Source: Peptoniphilus sp.
GTDB lineage: Bacteria > Bacillota > Clostridia > Tissierellales > Peptoniphilaceae
Direction of reading: 5' to 3'
DNA length: 39,221 bases
NCBI RefSeq assembly: GCF_022767005.1
Contig: NZ_JALEOV010000025.1
Span: 1-39,221, forward strand
Shown here piece after piece: positions 7,052 through 14,824 of this stretch (position 1 is the first letter of the stretch; each line of letters begins with the position of its first letter). The position numbers and the translations under genes are program-made. The notes below the pieces were generated by a model. That model did not search any database. It saw only the letters and a program-made list of their open reading frames with translations, and was not told the DNA's origin.

Positions 7052-8770
7052 CTACTTTATCCATGTATCTTCATTTTTCAATTCGATATTATTTATTCTT
7101 TGTGCAATTTCAAAAGAATGATATTTTAAAAAGTCAGCATGAGAGTTTGAAAGTTTAACCTTATTTAAGTATTTTACTAATTTTTCACATAACTCTTCAA
7201 TGATTTTGATTTTCTTTAAAGATTCATTAACATCATTATAGGACAACAAAATATCAAATTTTGAGCAAGTATATTCTCCAAGTAAAGGTAATGATTTTAA
7301 AGAGCTATATTGCCATTTATAGAAAGGCATATATTTTTTATTTATAAGATGTATAAACTCACAATAATATTGTAAGAATTCACTAAGGGCAATTTGCGCT
7401 CCCATTAGATTATTTCTTTTTAAACATCTTGGATAATTGTATTGACCTGATTGGGCAATTTTATTGCAAAGGTAAGCTAATTTTTTTAAAACTAAATCTT
7501 TTGGATAATAAGCTAAAAGCCTCTGCCTAATATAAGAAAATTTGCCATAGTTATCTTCAAATACTTTTCCATTTGTAGCAACTGATAAAAGATCTTGAGG
7601 TACTTTTCTAAATTCATTTAAAGTTAAAGGACCTTTTTCAAAAAGAGTATAATATTTGTAAAAATCTTCTATTGAAATAATTTTTATAACTCCATCTCCT
7701 AAATTAATTTCATTTACAGGAACGTGGCTCATAATATCTTTAGGTAAGAACCAAGAGCATTTTTTGATAAAATCATGATCCCGAGATATTTCATCATCAA
7801 AGCCGTAACATTCAGAACCTTCTCCAATTAAACCAAAAGCAGAGTATCTAAAAAGATCGGGGTAATTTTTTAAAACGAAAGGCTTTACTTCATTTAAATA
7901 AAAATCTTCTGATATTTCGAGACCTTTTTTTAAATTTTTGCCAGCAGCATCAAATGTTAAAACAGTATCTGATTTTTTTTCGATAAAATTTAAATTGCTT
8001 TCTATATTTTTATAAGCTTCACTTTCTTTTCCATAAGTATTTCCTATAATTTTTTTAGATATTATATAAAGAGATTTACTTTTTTCAATATCACCTATAT
8101 TAAAATAATATTTTGCAAGGTTGTTGAGTACACTTGCATAAAGTGGGTTATTAGGGGAAATCTTACTTTCAAGAAAATCTTTAGCCTTAAAGATATATTC
8201 TTTTGCTTCACTAATTTTATTCAGCTTGAGAGAAACATCAAATAAATTATTATATGTAGTTGCAAGTTGAATGCTATGATGTGGGATACTTTTTAATATT
8301 TCTTCTGCTGATTTTAAAAGGTTATAGGCTTTTTCTGCATTATTATCTTCCAAATATAAAAGTGCTAAATTATTTGCATTTGATGCATAAGAGTAGTTGT
8401 ATAAGTTTAAAACTTCATATATTGAATTAGCTTCTTCAAATAGTCTAATAGCTTCTTTTTTATTTGAGTTCATTCTATAAGCATTTGCCAAATTCATAAT
8501 TGTATTTGCATAGGCTTCAGAATTCGTATCAAAATATTTTTCGAATATTGTTTTAGCAAGATTTAAACTCTTTATGCTCTTTTCGTAATTCCCTGTATTT
8601 CTAAGTGCTCCGCCATAGTCATTTAAAACTTCGATTAATTTTTTATTGTCCTTGTTTTCAAAGGCCAAGTTTATAGCCTCCTCTATTATAGGAAGCATTT
8701 CCATTTCTCGTCCATCTCTTAAAAGAGAATGGTATTTTTTTTGTAAATTTTCAAGTTTTTCTAAATACAT
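7052..8770 (-). CDS. TPR-repeat protein with C-terminal DUF4037 nucleotidyltransferase-like domain
   Basis: Residues 1-265 form about six tetratricopeptide repeats (YxxALRNxGNYxKSIKSLNLA, YANTIMNLANAY, YASNANNLALLY, LYASVLNNLAKYY and others), a protein-binding scaffold. Residues 285-560 match the DUF4037 type. GEGSECYG at 316-323 is followed by DDEISRDHDF at 325-334, the GS...DxD pattern of nucleotidyltransferases with Asp331 and Asp333 as likely metal ligands. It may therefore transfer a nucleotide to a protein or small molecule, but this is inferred. The start codon overlaps the shell-protein gene by ten bases and has a GGAGAAAT site, so the two are translationally coupled. No signal peptide is present, so the protein is cytosolic. 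Confidence 0.7.
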   Translation of the reverse strand: MYLEKLENLQKKYHSLLRDGREMEMLPIIEEAINLAFENKDNKKLIEVLNDYGGALRNTGNYEKSIKSLNLAKTIFEKYFDTNSEAYANTIMNLANAYRMNSNKKEAIRLFEEANSIYEVLNLYNYSYASNANNLALLYLEDNNAEKAYNLLKSAEEILKSIPHHSIQLATTYNNLFDVSLKLNKISEAKEYIFKAKDFLESKISPNNPLYASVLNNLAKYYFNIGDIEKSKSLYIISKKIIGNTYGKESEAYKNIESNLNFIEKKSDTVLTFDAAGKNLKKGLEISEDFYLNEVKPFVLKNYPDLFRYSAFGLIGEGSECYGFDDEISRDHDFIKKCSWFLPKDIMSHVPVNEINLGDGVIKIISIEDFYKYYTLFEKGPLTLNEFRKVPQDLLSVATNGKVFEDNYGKFSYIRQRLLAYYPKDLVLKKLAYLCNKIAQSGQYNYPRCLKRNNLMGAQIALSEFLQYYCEFIHLINKKYMPFYKWQYSSLKSLPLLGEYTCSKFDILLSYNDVNESLKKIKIIEELCEKLVKYLNKVKLSNSHADFLKYHSFEIAQRINNIELKNEDTWIK

Positions 8771-9291
8771 TTTATTATTTCTCCTACTGGATTTTCAATT
8801 ATTTCAATAGCAACTATATCATTATTAGGTAAATTATTTAATATGGCAGTTTTAGAACTTTGAAGATTTGAAAGTAGTCCGTTAAATACAGAAATACTTT
8901 TGCCAAAAAGACCAATGCGAAATTCAAGTTTTACTAACTCTATGTTAGCTTCTTTAACACATAAGTCAGATGCCTTCATTGCACAGATGCTATTTTTAAA
9001 CTCACAAATCATAAAAGATGAAATATTCGTAGGTTTTTTTGTGGTATTGATTTTTTCGATTATTTCTTCATGAATATTAAGTATATAGATAGAAGAAATT
9101 TTTTTAGACTTAAAATATTTATTTATTTCTAATATATCGCTTTCATTTCCATTTAAGATAAATAGCATTCTTCCAGGACATACATTTTTAGATAAAAAAA
9201 GATCAACCGGATAATTTAGAAGAACATTATTCATTTCCTTGTAACCAGTGGCTATGCTCTGAAACTCAGCGAGTAAAAAAGAAGACAACAT
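8761..9291 (-). CDS. pduT: PduT-like trimeric shell protein (tandem BMC domains) with conserved pore Cys38
   Basis: Two diverged BMC domains in 176 residues match PduT in order and length. The first has EFQSIATG at 9-16 and SKNVCPGRM at 34-42. The second has CEFKNSICAMKASD near 96 and KLEFRIGLFGKS near 121. Cys38 falls exactly where Salmonella PduT has the cysteine that binds a [4Fe-4S] cluster in the trimer pore. The protein should form a shell trimer able to pass electrons across the microcompartment wall. The sequence is more diverged than the other shell genes here. It opens the leftward operon behind an AAAGGAG site and is divergent from the dehydratase gene. Confidence 0.8.
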   Translation of the reverse strand: MLSSFLLAEFQSIATGYKEMNNVLLNYPVDLFLSKNVCPGRMLFILNGNESDILEINKYFKSKKISSIYILNIHEEIIEKINTTKKPTNISSFMICEFKNSICAMKASDLCVKEANIELVKLEFRIGLFGKSISVFNGLLSNLQSSKTAILNNLPNNDIVAIEIIENPVGEIIKCI

Positions 9292-9472
9292 AAAATCACT
9301 CCTTTAATTTATTTTATGTAAATAAGAAATGGAATTCAATAAAGTTGAAGAAAATGTTTTGATATTACAATTAAAAGTTTGTTTTGAGTTATTTCTTACT
9401 AAAAATTTAAATTACGAAGATGACTATAACTAAAAGTTAATAAAACTACAAATTTAAAAGTCTTAATTTTAC

Positions 9473-9490
9473 AATGCAATGGTTTGCATT
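9473..9490. promoter_or_regulatory. Candidate operator (inverted repeat) upstream of the diol dehydratase operon
   Basis: AATGCAA and TTGCATT form an inverted repeat with a four-base centre. It ends about five bases before the weak -35 of the promoter below, a common place for an activator. The AraC-type regulator encoded in the operon is the obvious candidate binder, though AraC proteins usually prefer direct repeats. The assignment is inferred from position. Confidence 0.4.
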
Positions 9491-9494
9491 TTAT

Positions 9495-9523
9495 TTCATC
9501 ATTCCGACACAGTATTATATAAT
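9495..9523 (+). promoter_or_regulatory. Probable promoter of the microcompartment operon
   Basis: TATAAT at 9518-9523 is a perfect -10 box. Seventeen bases upstream is TTCATC, a poor -35. A good -10 with a poor -35 is typical of an activator-dependent promoter. The leader runs about 45 bases to an AGGAGGT ribosome site just before the ATG at 9578. Confidence 0.5.
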
Positions 9524-9577
9524 TACTTCAAGCTTGATTAATACATAAGCACAAAATAAAAAAATAGGAGGTATTCT

Positions 9578-12151
9578 ATGTTGGAAAAAGGGTTTTCACA
9601 ACCTACAGAAAGAATTAAGAGATTAAGACAAGTAATAATCGATGCTGTACCAGTAGTTGAATCTGATAGAGCAAGATTAATAACTGAATCTTATAAGGAA
9701 ACAGAAGGTCTTACAAATATTTTAAGAAGAGCAAAAGCTGTTGAAAAAATATTTAACGAACTTCCAGTTACTATTAGGGATGATGAATTAATAGTAGGTT
9801 CAATTACTGTTAATCCTAGATCGACAGGTCTTTGCCCAGAGTTCTCATATGAATGGGTTGAAGCAGAATTTGACACAATGGCAACTCGTATGGCAGATCC
9901 GTTTGTAATTCCAGAAAAAACTAAAAAAGAATTACACGAAATATTCAAATATTGGAAAGGTAAGACGACATATGATTATGCAACAAGCCTTATGAGTGAC
10001 GAAGCTAAAGATTGCATGGCTAATGGGATCTTTACAGTTGGTAATTATTACTTTGGTGGTGTTGGTCATGTAAATGTAGATTATGAAAAGATCATTAAGT
10101 ATGGTTTTAGAGGGGTTATAGAACAAACTGTAAAAGCTATGAATGATCTCGATGATTCTGATCCAATATCAATTCAAAAAATGCAATTCTACAAAGCTGT
10201 TATTATTTCTTACAACGCAGCAATTAATTTTGCACATAGATACGCTAAAAAAGCTGAAGAACTTGCAAATCAAGAAACAAATCCTCAAAGAAAGCAAGAA
10301 CTTTTAAGAATTTCTTCAAATTGCATGAGAGTTCCCGAATATGGTGCTAGAGATTTCTGGGAAGCTTGTCAAGCATTCTGGTTCGTACAAATATTAGTAC
10401 AAATTGAATCTAACGGACACTCAATTTCTCCAGGAAGATTTGACCAATATATGTATCCACCATATAAAAATGATAAAAATATTACAAAAGATTTTGCCCA
10501 AGAACTTATCGATTGTATATGGGTTAAATTAAATGATATTAACAAAACTCGTGATGAAGTTTCAGCTCAAGCTTTCGCTGGATATGCAGTATTCCAAAAC
10601 CTATGTGTAGGGGGTGTAGATGGAGAAGGCGTAGATGCGACAAATGATATTTCTTATATGTGTATGGAAGCTGTAGCTCACGTTGCATTACCAGCACCTT
10701 CATTCTCAGTTAGAGTTCATCAAAATTCACCATATGAGTTCCTATTAAGAGCATGTGAAGTTTCTAGACTTGGATATGGTGTTCCTGCATTCTACAATGA
10801 CGAAGTAATAATTCTTAACCTAGTATCTAGAGGAGTTAAACTTGAAGATGCAAGAGATTACTCAATCATCGGATGTGTAGAACCACAAGCTGGACATAGA
10901 ACAGAAGGATGGCATGATGCTGCGTTCTTTAATATTGCAAAAGTACTTGAAATTGCACTTAACAATGGTAGATGTAATGGAAAACAACTTGGGCCTAAGA
11001 CTGGCGAATTAGAAGATATGAAAAATATCGATGACATCTTTGATGCATATCAAAAACAAATGGAATACTTTGTTAAATATTTAGCTGAAGCTGATAACTG
11101 TGTTGACTATGCTCACGCAGCTAGAGGAAATCTACCTTTCATGTCAGCTATGGTTGATGATTGCATCAAGAGAGGGAAGTCAGTTCAATCTGGTGGAGCT
11201 ATTTATAACTTCACAGGACCTCAAGCATTTGGTGTAGCTGACTCTGGAGACTCTTTATATGCAATATATAAGAATGTATTTGAAGACAAGAAAATTTCTC
11301 TAATAGATTTAAAACACGCTCTAGAAGAAAACTTTGGTTTATCAGATTCTCTAGTTCCAGGATGCGGATGTAATACTCAAACAGTTTCTGCTAAGGTTGG
11401 AGAAATGAACGAAGCTGAAATTTACGATGCAGTTAAAAAGATTCTTGCTTCTACTGGTTCTATAAATGTAGACGAGCTTGAAAGTAAATTAACTGGTGGA
11501 GATTATTTACAAGCTAATACTTGTGGATGTGGATCTGAACAAACTGGTCAATTTAAGACTATTCAAAAGATTCTTGATAATACAGAAAGCTTTGGTAACG
11601 ACAATGAGCTTTGTGATAAATTTGCAATCAGAGCTGCTAAAATTTATTGCGATGAGGTTGACAAATATGTAAATCCAAGAGGAGGAGCATTCCAAGCAGG
11701 TATTTATCCGGTATCTGCAAATGTATTATTTGGTAAAGATGTAGGAGCACTTCCGGATGGTAGAGCGGCTCATACACCACTTGCTGATGGTGTAAGTCCA
11801 AGACAAGGTAAAGACTCTCATGGACCAACAGCTGCGGCAAACTCTGTAGCTAAGTTACCACACTTTCAAGCGTCAAATGGTACGCTTTATAATCAAAAAT
11901 TCTCTCCAAAAGCCGTAGAAGGAGAAAAAGGACTAAAGAATTTCGTAGCTATTATTAGGTCTTACTTTGATCAAAAGGGTGCTCACGTTCAATTTAACGT
12001 TGTAGATAGGCAAACACTAATAGACGCTCAAGAACATCCAGAAGATCATAAAGACTTACTAGTACGTGTAGCTGGATATTCTGCTCACTTCGTAACATTA
12101 GCAAAAGAAGTTCAAGACGATATCATTAACAGAACAGAGCACATAATGTAA
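9578..12151 (+). CDS. B12-independent glycyl radical 1,2-propanediol (or glycerol) dehydratase, large subunit
   Basis: This enzyme removes water from 1,2-propanediol to give propionaldehyde by radical chemistry. The active-site residues fall at the same numbers as in C. butyricum glycerol dehydratase: His164, His281, Ser282, Cys433 and Glu435 in GCVEP, and Asp447 in EGWHD. The glycyl radical site is RVAGYSAHF with Gly833. Position 339 is Phe (VFQN), as I recall for the Roseburia propanediol enzyme, where glycerol dehydratase has Tyr; this favours propanediol. EGWHD and the overall match exclude choline TMA-lyase. The protein is about 70 residues longer than glycerol dehydratase owing to one insertion at about 588-671, which holds two Cys-x-Cys motifs and an amphipathic helix. 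Codons such as TTC, TAC and AAC are visibly enriched, suggesting high expression. Confidence 0.9.
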   Translation: MLEKGFSQPTERIKRLRQVIIDAVPVVESDRARLITESYKETEGLTNILRRAKAVEKIFNELPVTIRDDELIVGSITVNPRSTGLCPEFSYEWVEAEFDTMATRMADPFVIPEKTKKELHEIFKYWKGKTTYDYATSLMSDEAKDCMANGIFTVGNYYFGGVGHVNVDYEKIIKYGFRGVIEQTVKAMNDLDDSDPISIQKMQFYKAVIISYNAAINFAHRYAKKAEELANQETNPQRKQELLRISSNCMRVPEYGARDFWEACQAFWFVQILVQIESNGHSISPGRFDQYMYPPYKNDKNITKDFAQELIDCIWVKLNDINKTRDEVSAQAFAGYAVFQNLCVGGVDGEGVDATNDISYMCMEAVAHVALPAPSFSVRVHQNSPYEFLLRACEVSRLGYGVPAFYNDEVIILNLVSRGVKLEDARDYSIIGCVEPQAGHRTEGWHDAAFFNIAKVLEIALNNGRCNGKQLGPKTGELEDMKNIDDIFDAYQKQMEYFVKYLAEADNCVDYAHAARGNLPFMSAMVDDCIKRGKSVQSGGAIYNFTGPQAFGVADSGDSLYAIYKNVFEDKKISLIDLKHALEENFGLSDSLVPGCGCNTQTVSAKVGEMNEAEIYDAVKKILASTGSINVDELESKLTGGDYLQANTCGCGSEQTGQFKTIQKILDNTESFGNDNELCDKFAIRAAKIYCDEVDKYVNPRGGAFQAGIYPVSANVLFGKDVGALPDGRAAHTPLADGVSPRQGKDSHGPTAAANSVAKLPHFQASNGTLYNQKFSPKAVEGEKGLKNFVAIIRSYFDQKGAHVQFNVVDRQTLIDAQEHPEDHKDLLVRVAGYSAHFVTLAKEVQDDIINRTEHIM

Positions 12152-12200
12152 GGCAAAATTATAAGAAGAAATAGAACACAGTATGTAAGTGGAGGTGACT

Positions 12201-13118
12201 ATGGATTCTATAAACTACAATGAAAAGGGCGTCGTATTTGATATACAAAGATATTCTATAAATGACGGTCCTGGAATTAGAACCATAGTATTTTTAAAAG
12301 GTTGTCCCTTGAGATGTATTTGGTGTTCGAACCCAGAATCACAAAGAAGAGAAAAAGAGCTTATGTTTAGAAGAATTCTTTGTATTCACTGTGGTCTTTG
12401 TATAAAAGCTTGCAAACAAGGTGCACTTGATGCAAATAACCTTAATTTTATAGATAGAGATAAGTGTATAATGTGTGAAGAGTGTGCTAATGTTTGTCCA
12501 TCTAGTGCTCTAGAGGTTAAAGGTAAAGAGATGACAGTAGCTGAAGTTATTGAGGAACTTAAAAAAGATGAAAAATACTATATAAGTTCCAATGGCGGAG
12601 TTACATTATCAGGTGGCGAAGCAATGATGCAGGTGGGTTTTGCAAAAGAAATATTTAGAGCCTGCAAGGCAAGAGGTTGGCACACAGCAATAGAAACTGA
12701 AGGCTATGTTTCTGAAGAGGCAATAAGAGAGGTTATACCTCATGTAGATTTAGTTTTACTTGATATGAAAGCCAACAACGATGAGATACACAAAAAAGCG
12801 ACTGGAGTAAGTAATAAGCTTATAAAGAAAAATGCAATGCTAATACAAAGTCTATCTGAAACGATTATAAGGGTGCCTACAGTCCCTGGAGTAAATGCTG
12901 ATATGAAAGAGTTTGGAGATATTGTATCTTTTGTAAAGACTCTTCCAAATGTTAGAGAACTTCACATTTTACCATACCATAATTATGGAGAAGGTAAATA
13001 TTATTTATTAGGTAGGGATTATGAATTATCTAATTTAGAAAAATTAGATAATGAATATGTAGATAAATTGAAGAAATTTGTAGAATCTAATGGCTTAGTA
13101 TGCCAAGTTGGAGGCTAA
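12201..13118 (+). CDS. Glycyl radical enzyme activase (radical SAM) for the diol dehydratase
   Basis: The activase uses SAM and a [4Fe-4S] cluster to abstract hydrogen from Gly833 of the dehydratase. The radical SAM motif is CxxxCxxC at Cys35, Cys39 and Cys42, preceded by NDGPGIR. Two ferredoxin-type auxiliary clusters follow, at Cys61/64/67/71 and Cys89/92/95/99, as in DhaB2-type and CutD-type activases. TLSGGEA near 145 is the SAM-binding GGE. A GTG at 12189 would add four residues, but a GGAGG at 12191-12195 sits five bases before the ATG at 12201, so I chose that start (305 residues). It lies 49 bases behind the dehydratase gene. Confidence 0.92.
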   Translation: MDSINYNEKGVVFDIQRYSINDGPGIRTIVFLKGCPLRCIWCSNPESQRREKELMFRRILCIHCGLCIKACKQGALDANNLNFIDRDKCIMCEECANVCPSSALEVKGKEMTVAEVIEELKKDEKYYISSNGGVTLSGGEAMMQVGFAKEIFRACKARGWHTAIETEGYVSEEAIREVIPHVDLVLLDMKANNDEIHKKATGVSNKLIKKNAMLIQSLSETIIRVPTVPGVNADMKEFGDIVSFVKTLPNVRELHILPYHNYGEGKYYLLGRDYELSNLEKLDNEYVDKLKKFVESNGLVCQVGG

Positions 13119-13127
13119 GGAGATAGT

Positions 13128-13913
13128 ATGGATAAAGAATTATTAGAAAAAATAATGGGGCAAGTTTCTAATGAATTAGGAATGGATAAAAAAGAATCTG
13201 TAGAAAATTGTTCTGGCACATGTAAAAAAGTAGATGTTACAGAATTTGTTGGAACATCAATTGGAGATACGATAGGTCTAGTAATAGCAAGCGTAGATCC
13301 ACTATTAGTAGATAAATTGGACTTAGGAAAATATAAATCAATAGGAATTATTGGCTCAAGAACTGGAGCAGGTCCACAAATTATGGCGGTTGACGATGCT
13401 GTTAAAGCAACTAATACTGAAGTTGTTACAGTAGAACTACCAAGAGACACAAAGGGTGGAGCAGGACACGGATCTTTAATTTATATTGGAGCTGAAGATG
13501 TGTCTGATGCTAGACGTGCGGTTGAAATTGCACTAGACGTTCTTCCAAAATATTTTGGAGATGTTTATGAAAATGATGCAGGACACCTTGAATTTCAATA
13601 CACTGCAAGAGCAAGCTATTGCCTAGAAAAATCTTTTGGAACACCAATTGGAAAGAGTTTTGGAATGGTAATAGGAGCTCCGGCAGCTATAGGTACAGTG
13701 CTTGCCGATGTAGCTGTTAAAGCAGCAAATGTTGAAGTAGTAGGATATTCTTCACCGGCACAGGGAACAAGTTTCTCAAACGAAGTTATACTAACTTTTA
13801 CAGGAGATTCTGGAGCAGTTCGTCAAGCTGTTAAGGCTTCAATTGACGTTGGTAAAAAATTACTTGGTGCTTTAGGGGATGAACCTAAATCAACAACAAG
13901 TCCATATATTTAA
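13128..13913 (+). CDS. pduB: Microcompartment shell protein PduB (trimer, tandem BMC domain)
   Basis: The 261 residues follow Salmonella PduB closely: TEFVGTSIGDTIGLVIA near 39, SRTGAGPQIMA near 82, VELPRDTKGGAGHGS near 103, QYTARASYCLEK near 160 and EPKSTTSPYI at the end. The first 35 residues form an amphipathic helix (MDKELLEKIMGQVSNELG) plus a short linker with Cys-x3-Cys. In PduB this extension ties the shell to the enzyme core. It is a major facet protein. The gene starts nine bases after the activase stop with an AAGGAG site. PduB points to a propanediol-type shell, not an ethanolamine type. Confidence 0.93.
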   Translation: MDKELLEKIMGQVSNELGMDKKESVENCSGTCKKVDVTEFVGTSIGDTIGLVIASVDPLLVDKLDLGKYKSIGIIGSRTGAGPQIMAVDDAVKATNTEVVTVELPRDTKGGAGHGSLIYIGAEDVSDARRAVEIALDVLPKYFGDVYENDAGHLEFQYTARASYCLEKSFGTPIGKSFGMVIGAPAAIGTVLADVAVKAANVEVVGYSSPAQGTSFSNEVILTFTGDSGAVRQAVKASIDVGKKLLGALGDEPKSTTSPYI

Positions 13914-13936
13914 AAATTAAAATCAGGAGGTAAATT

Positions 13937-14218
13937 ATGAATTCAGACGCATTAGGAATGGTTGAAACAAAAGGTTTAGTAGGAGCAATAGAAGCTGCAG
14001 ATGCTATGGTAAAGGCAGCTAATGTAAGTTTAGTAGGATATGAAAAGATTGGTTCTGGTTTAGTAACTGTAATGGTTAGAGGAGATGTAGGGGCAGTCAA
14101 AGCAGCCACTGATGCAGGGGCTGCATCAGCCAGAGTTGTTGGTGAAGTTGTTTCCGTTCATGTAATCCCAAGACCACATACTGACACTGAAAAAATTATT
14201 CCTCATTTCGACAAATAA
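13937..14218 (+). CDS. pduA: Hexameric shell protein, PduA/PduJ type
   Basis: A single BMC domain of 93 residues is nearly superimposable on Pdu[11 protein letters not shown] at the start, KIGSGL at 37-42 with the pore-lining Ser40, [10 protein letters not shown] near 48 and VIPRPHTD near 75. The KIGSGL pore is the one shown in Salmonella to favour passage of propanediol, which supports the substrate call. A CAGGAGG site precedes the ATG. A strong hairpin follows the gene, so this is probably the last gene of the high-level part of the operon. Confidence 0.95.
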   Translation: MNSDALGMVETKGLVGAIEAADAMVKAANVSLVGYEKIGSGLVTVMVRGDVGAVKAATDAGAASARVVGEVVSVHVIPRPHTDTEKIIPHFDK

Positions 14219-14240
14219 TATTAAGCCATAAACATTTTTG

Positions 14241-14274
14241 AAAAGTTAAAATACGACTTTGTATTTTAACTTTT
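14241..14274 (+). terminator. Intra-operon terminator/attenuator hairpin
   Basis: AAAAGTTAAAATAC pairs perfectly over 14 bases with GTATTTTAACTTTT around a six-base loop and ends in T residues. Transcription clearly continues, since all genes to 25393 run the same way with small gaps. I infer partial termination that makes dehydratase, activase, PduB and PduA more abundant than the downstream enzymes. It could instead protect the 3' end of a processed mRNA. Confidence 0.65.
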
Positions 14275-14299
14275 CTATTCATATGACATAGGTGATTTA

Positions 14300-14824
14300 A
14301 TGAATATAAATAGAGAAGAATTTGAAGAAATATTAAAGAAAATAATTCTTCAAATGTCCAATAAAAAAAGAATTAACTTTATATTCTCAAATCCATGGGA
14401 TAATAGATATTTTGTAGCCCTTGATGCGATAAAGACACTTAATATAAATAAGAGTTGTGTTATTAGCAAGAAGTTAAGTGATTGCTATATAAATAAAATC
14501 AGTAATTATCTCAAATGGGATGAGATAATTTATCTGGATTGTGAAAAATTAGATCAAATTGCAGAAAATGATGCTTTTTTCCTTAATATAAAATTAAAAA
14601 ACATTGTAAATGTAATTTTATTTAACGAAGACGAATTAGAGTCTAAGTTAGTTATGAAGCTTTTTGAAAATGGCAAAGATGTATATTTATGGAAAGAAAC
14701 AGTTAAAAAGGTAACTGGTAGAGAACCTAAAAGATATATCGACAAATTATTAGGATATTATGACGAAATTTTAAGTTACGGAGTAAAAATAGTTGACATA
14801 GAGGAAGTGAATAAGTATGAATAG
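14300..14824 (+). CDS. Microcompartment-associated protein of unknown function
   Basis: I do not recognise this 174-residue protein with confidence. The first 17 residues (MNINREEFEEILKKIIL) form an amphipathic helix of the kind that targets cargo to shells. The rest looks like an alternating alpha/beta fold, with a glycine-poor FIFSNPW segment near 28 and a C-terminal TGREPKRYIDKLLGYYDEI helix. Its place after PduA matches where Pdu and Firmicute Eut operons carry small proteins such as PduM or the TIGR02536-type proteins, so it may be one of these. Its last codons overlap the start of the next shell gene by eight bases. Confidence 0.5.
   Translation: MNINREEFEEILKKIILQMSNKKRINFIFSNPWDNRYFVALDAIKTLNINKSCVISKKLSDCYINKISNYLKWDEIIYLDCEKLDQIAENDAFFLNIKLKNIVNVILFNEDELESKLVMKLFENGKDVYLWKETVKKVTGREPKRYIDKLLGYYDEILSYGVKIVDIEEVNKYE

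Noticed and set aside
9578-12151. Choline trimethylamine-lyase (CutC)
   Set aside because: The residues after GCVEP read EGWHDAAFF with Asp447, which is the diol dehydratase pattern. The protein matches glycerol/propanediol dehydratases along its whole length, and the shell and sensor genes are of Pdu type.
12189-12200. GTG start for the activase
   Set aside because: The GTG would lie inside or before the GGAGG that clearly serves the ATG at 12201, and the four extra residues are not part of the family.
13115-13450. Antisense open frames across the shell, enzyme and lysine genes
   Set aside because: They lack ribosome sites and family motifs, and lie opposite strongly conserved genes; they are by-products of AT-rich codon use.
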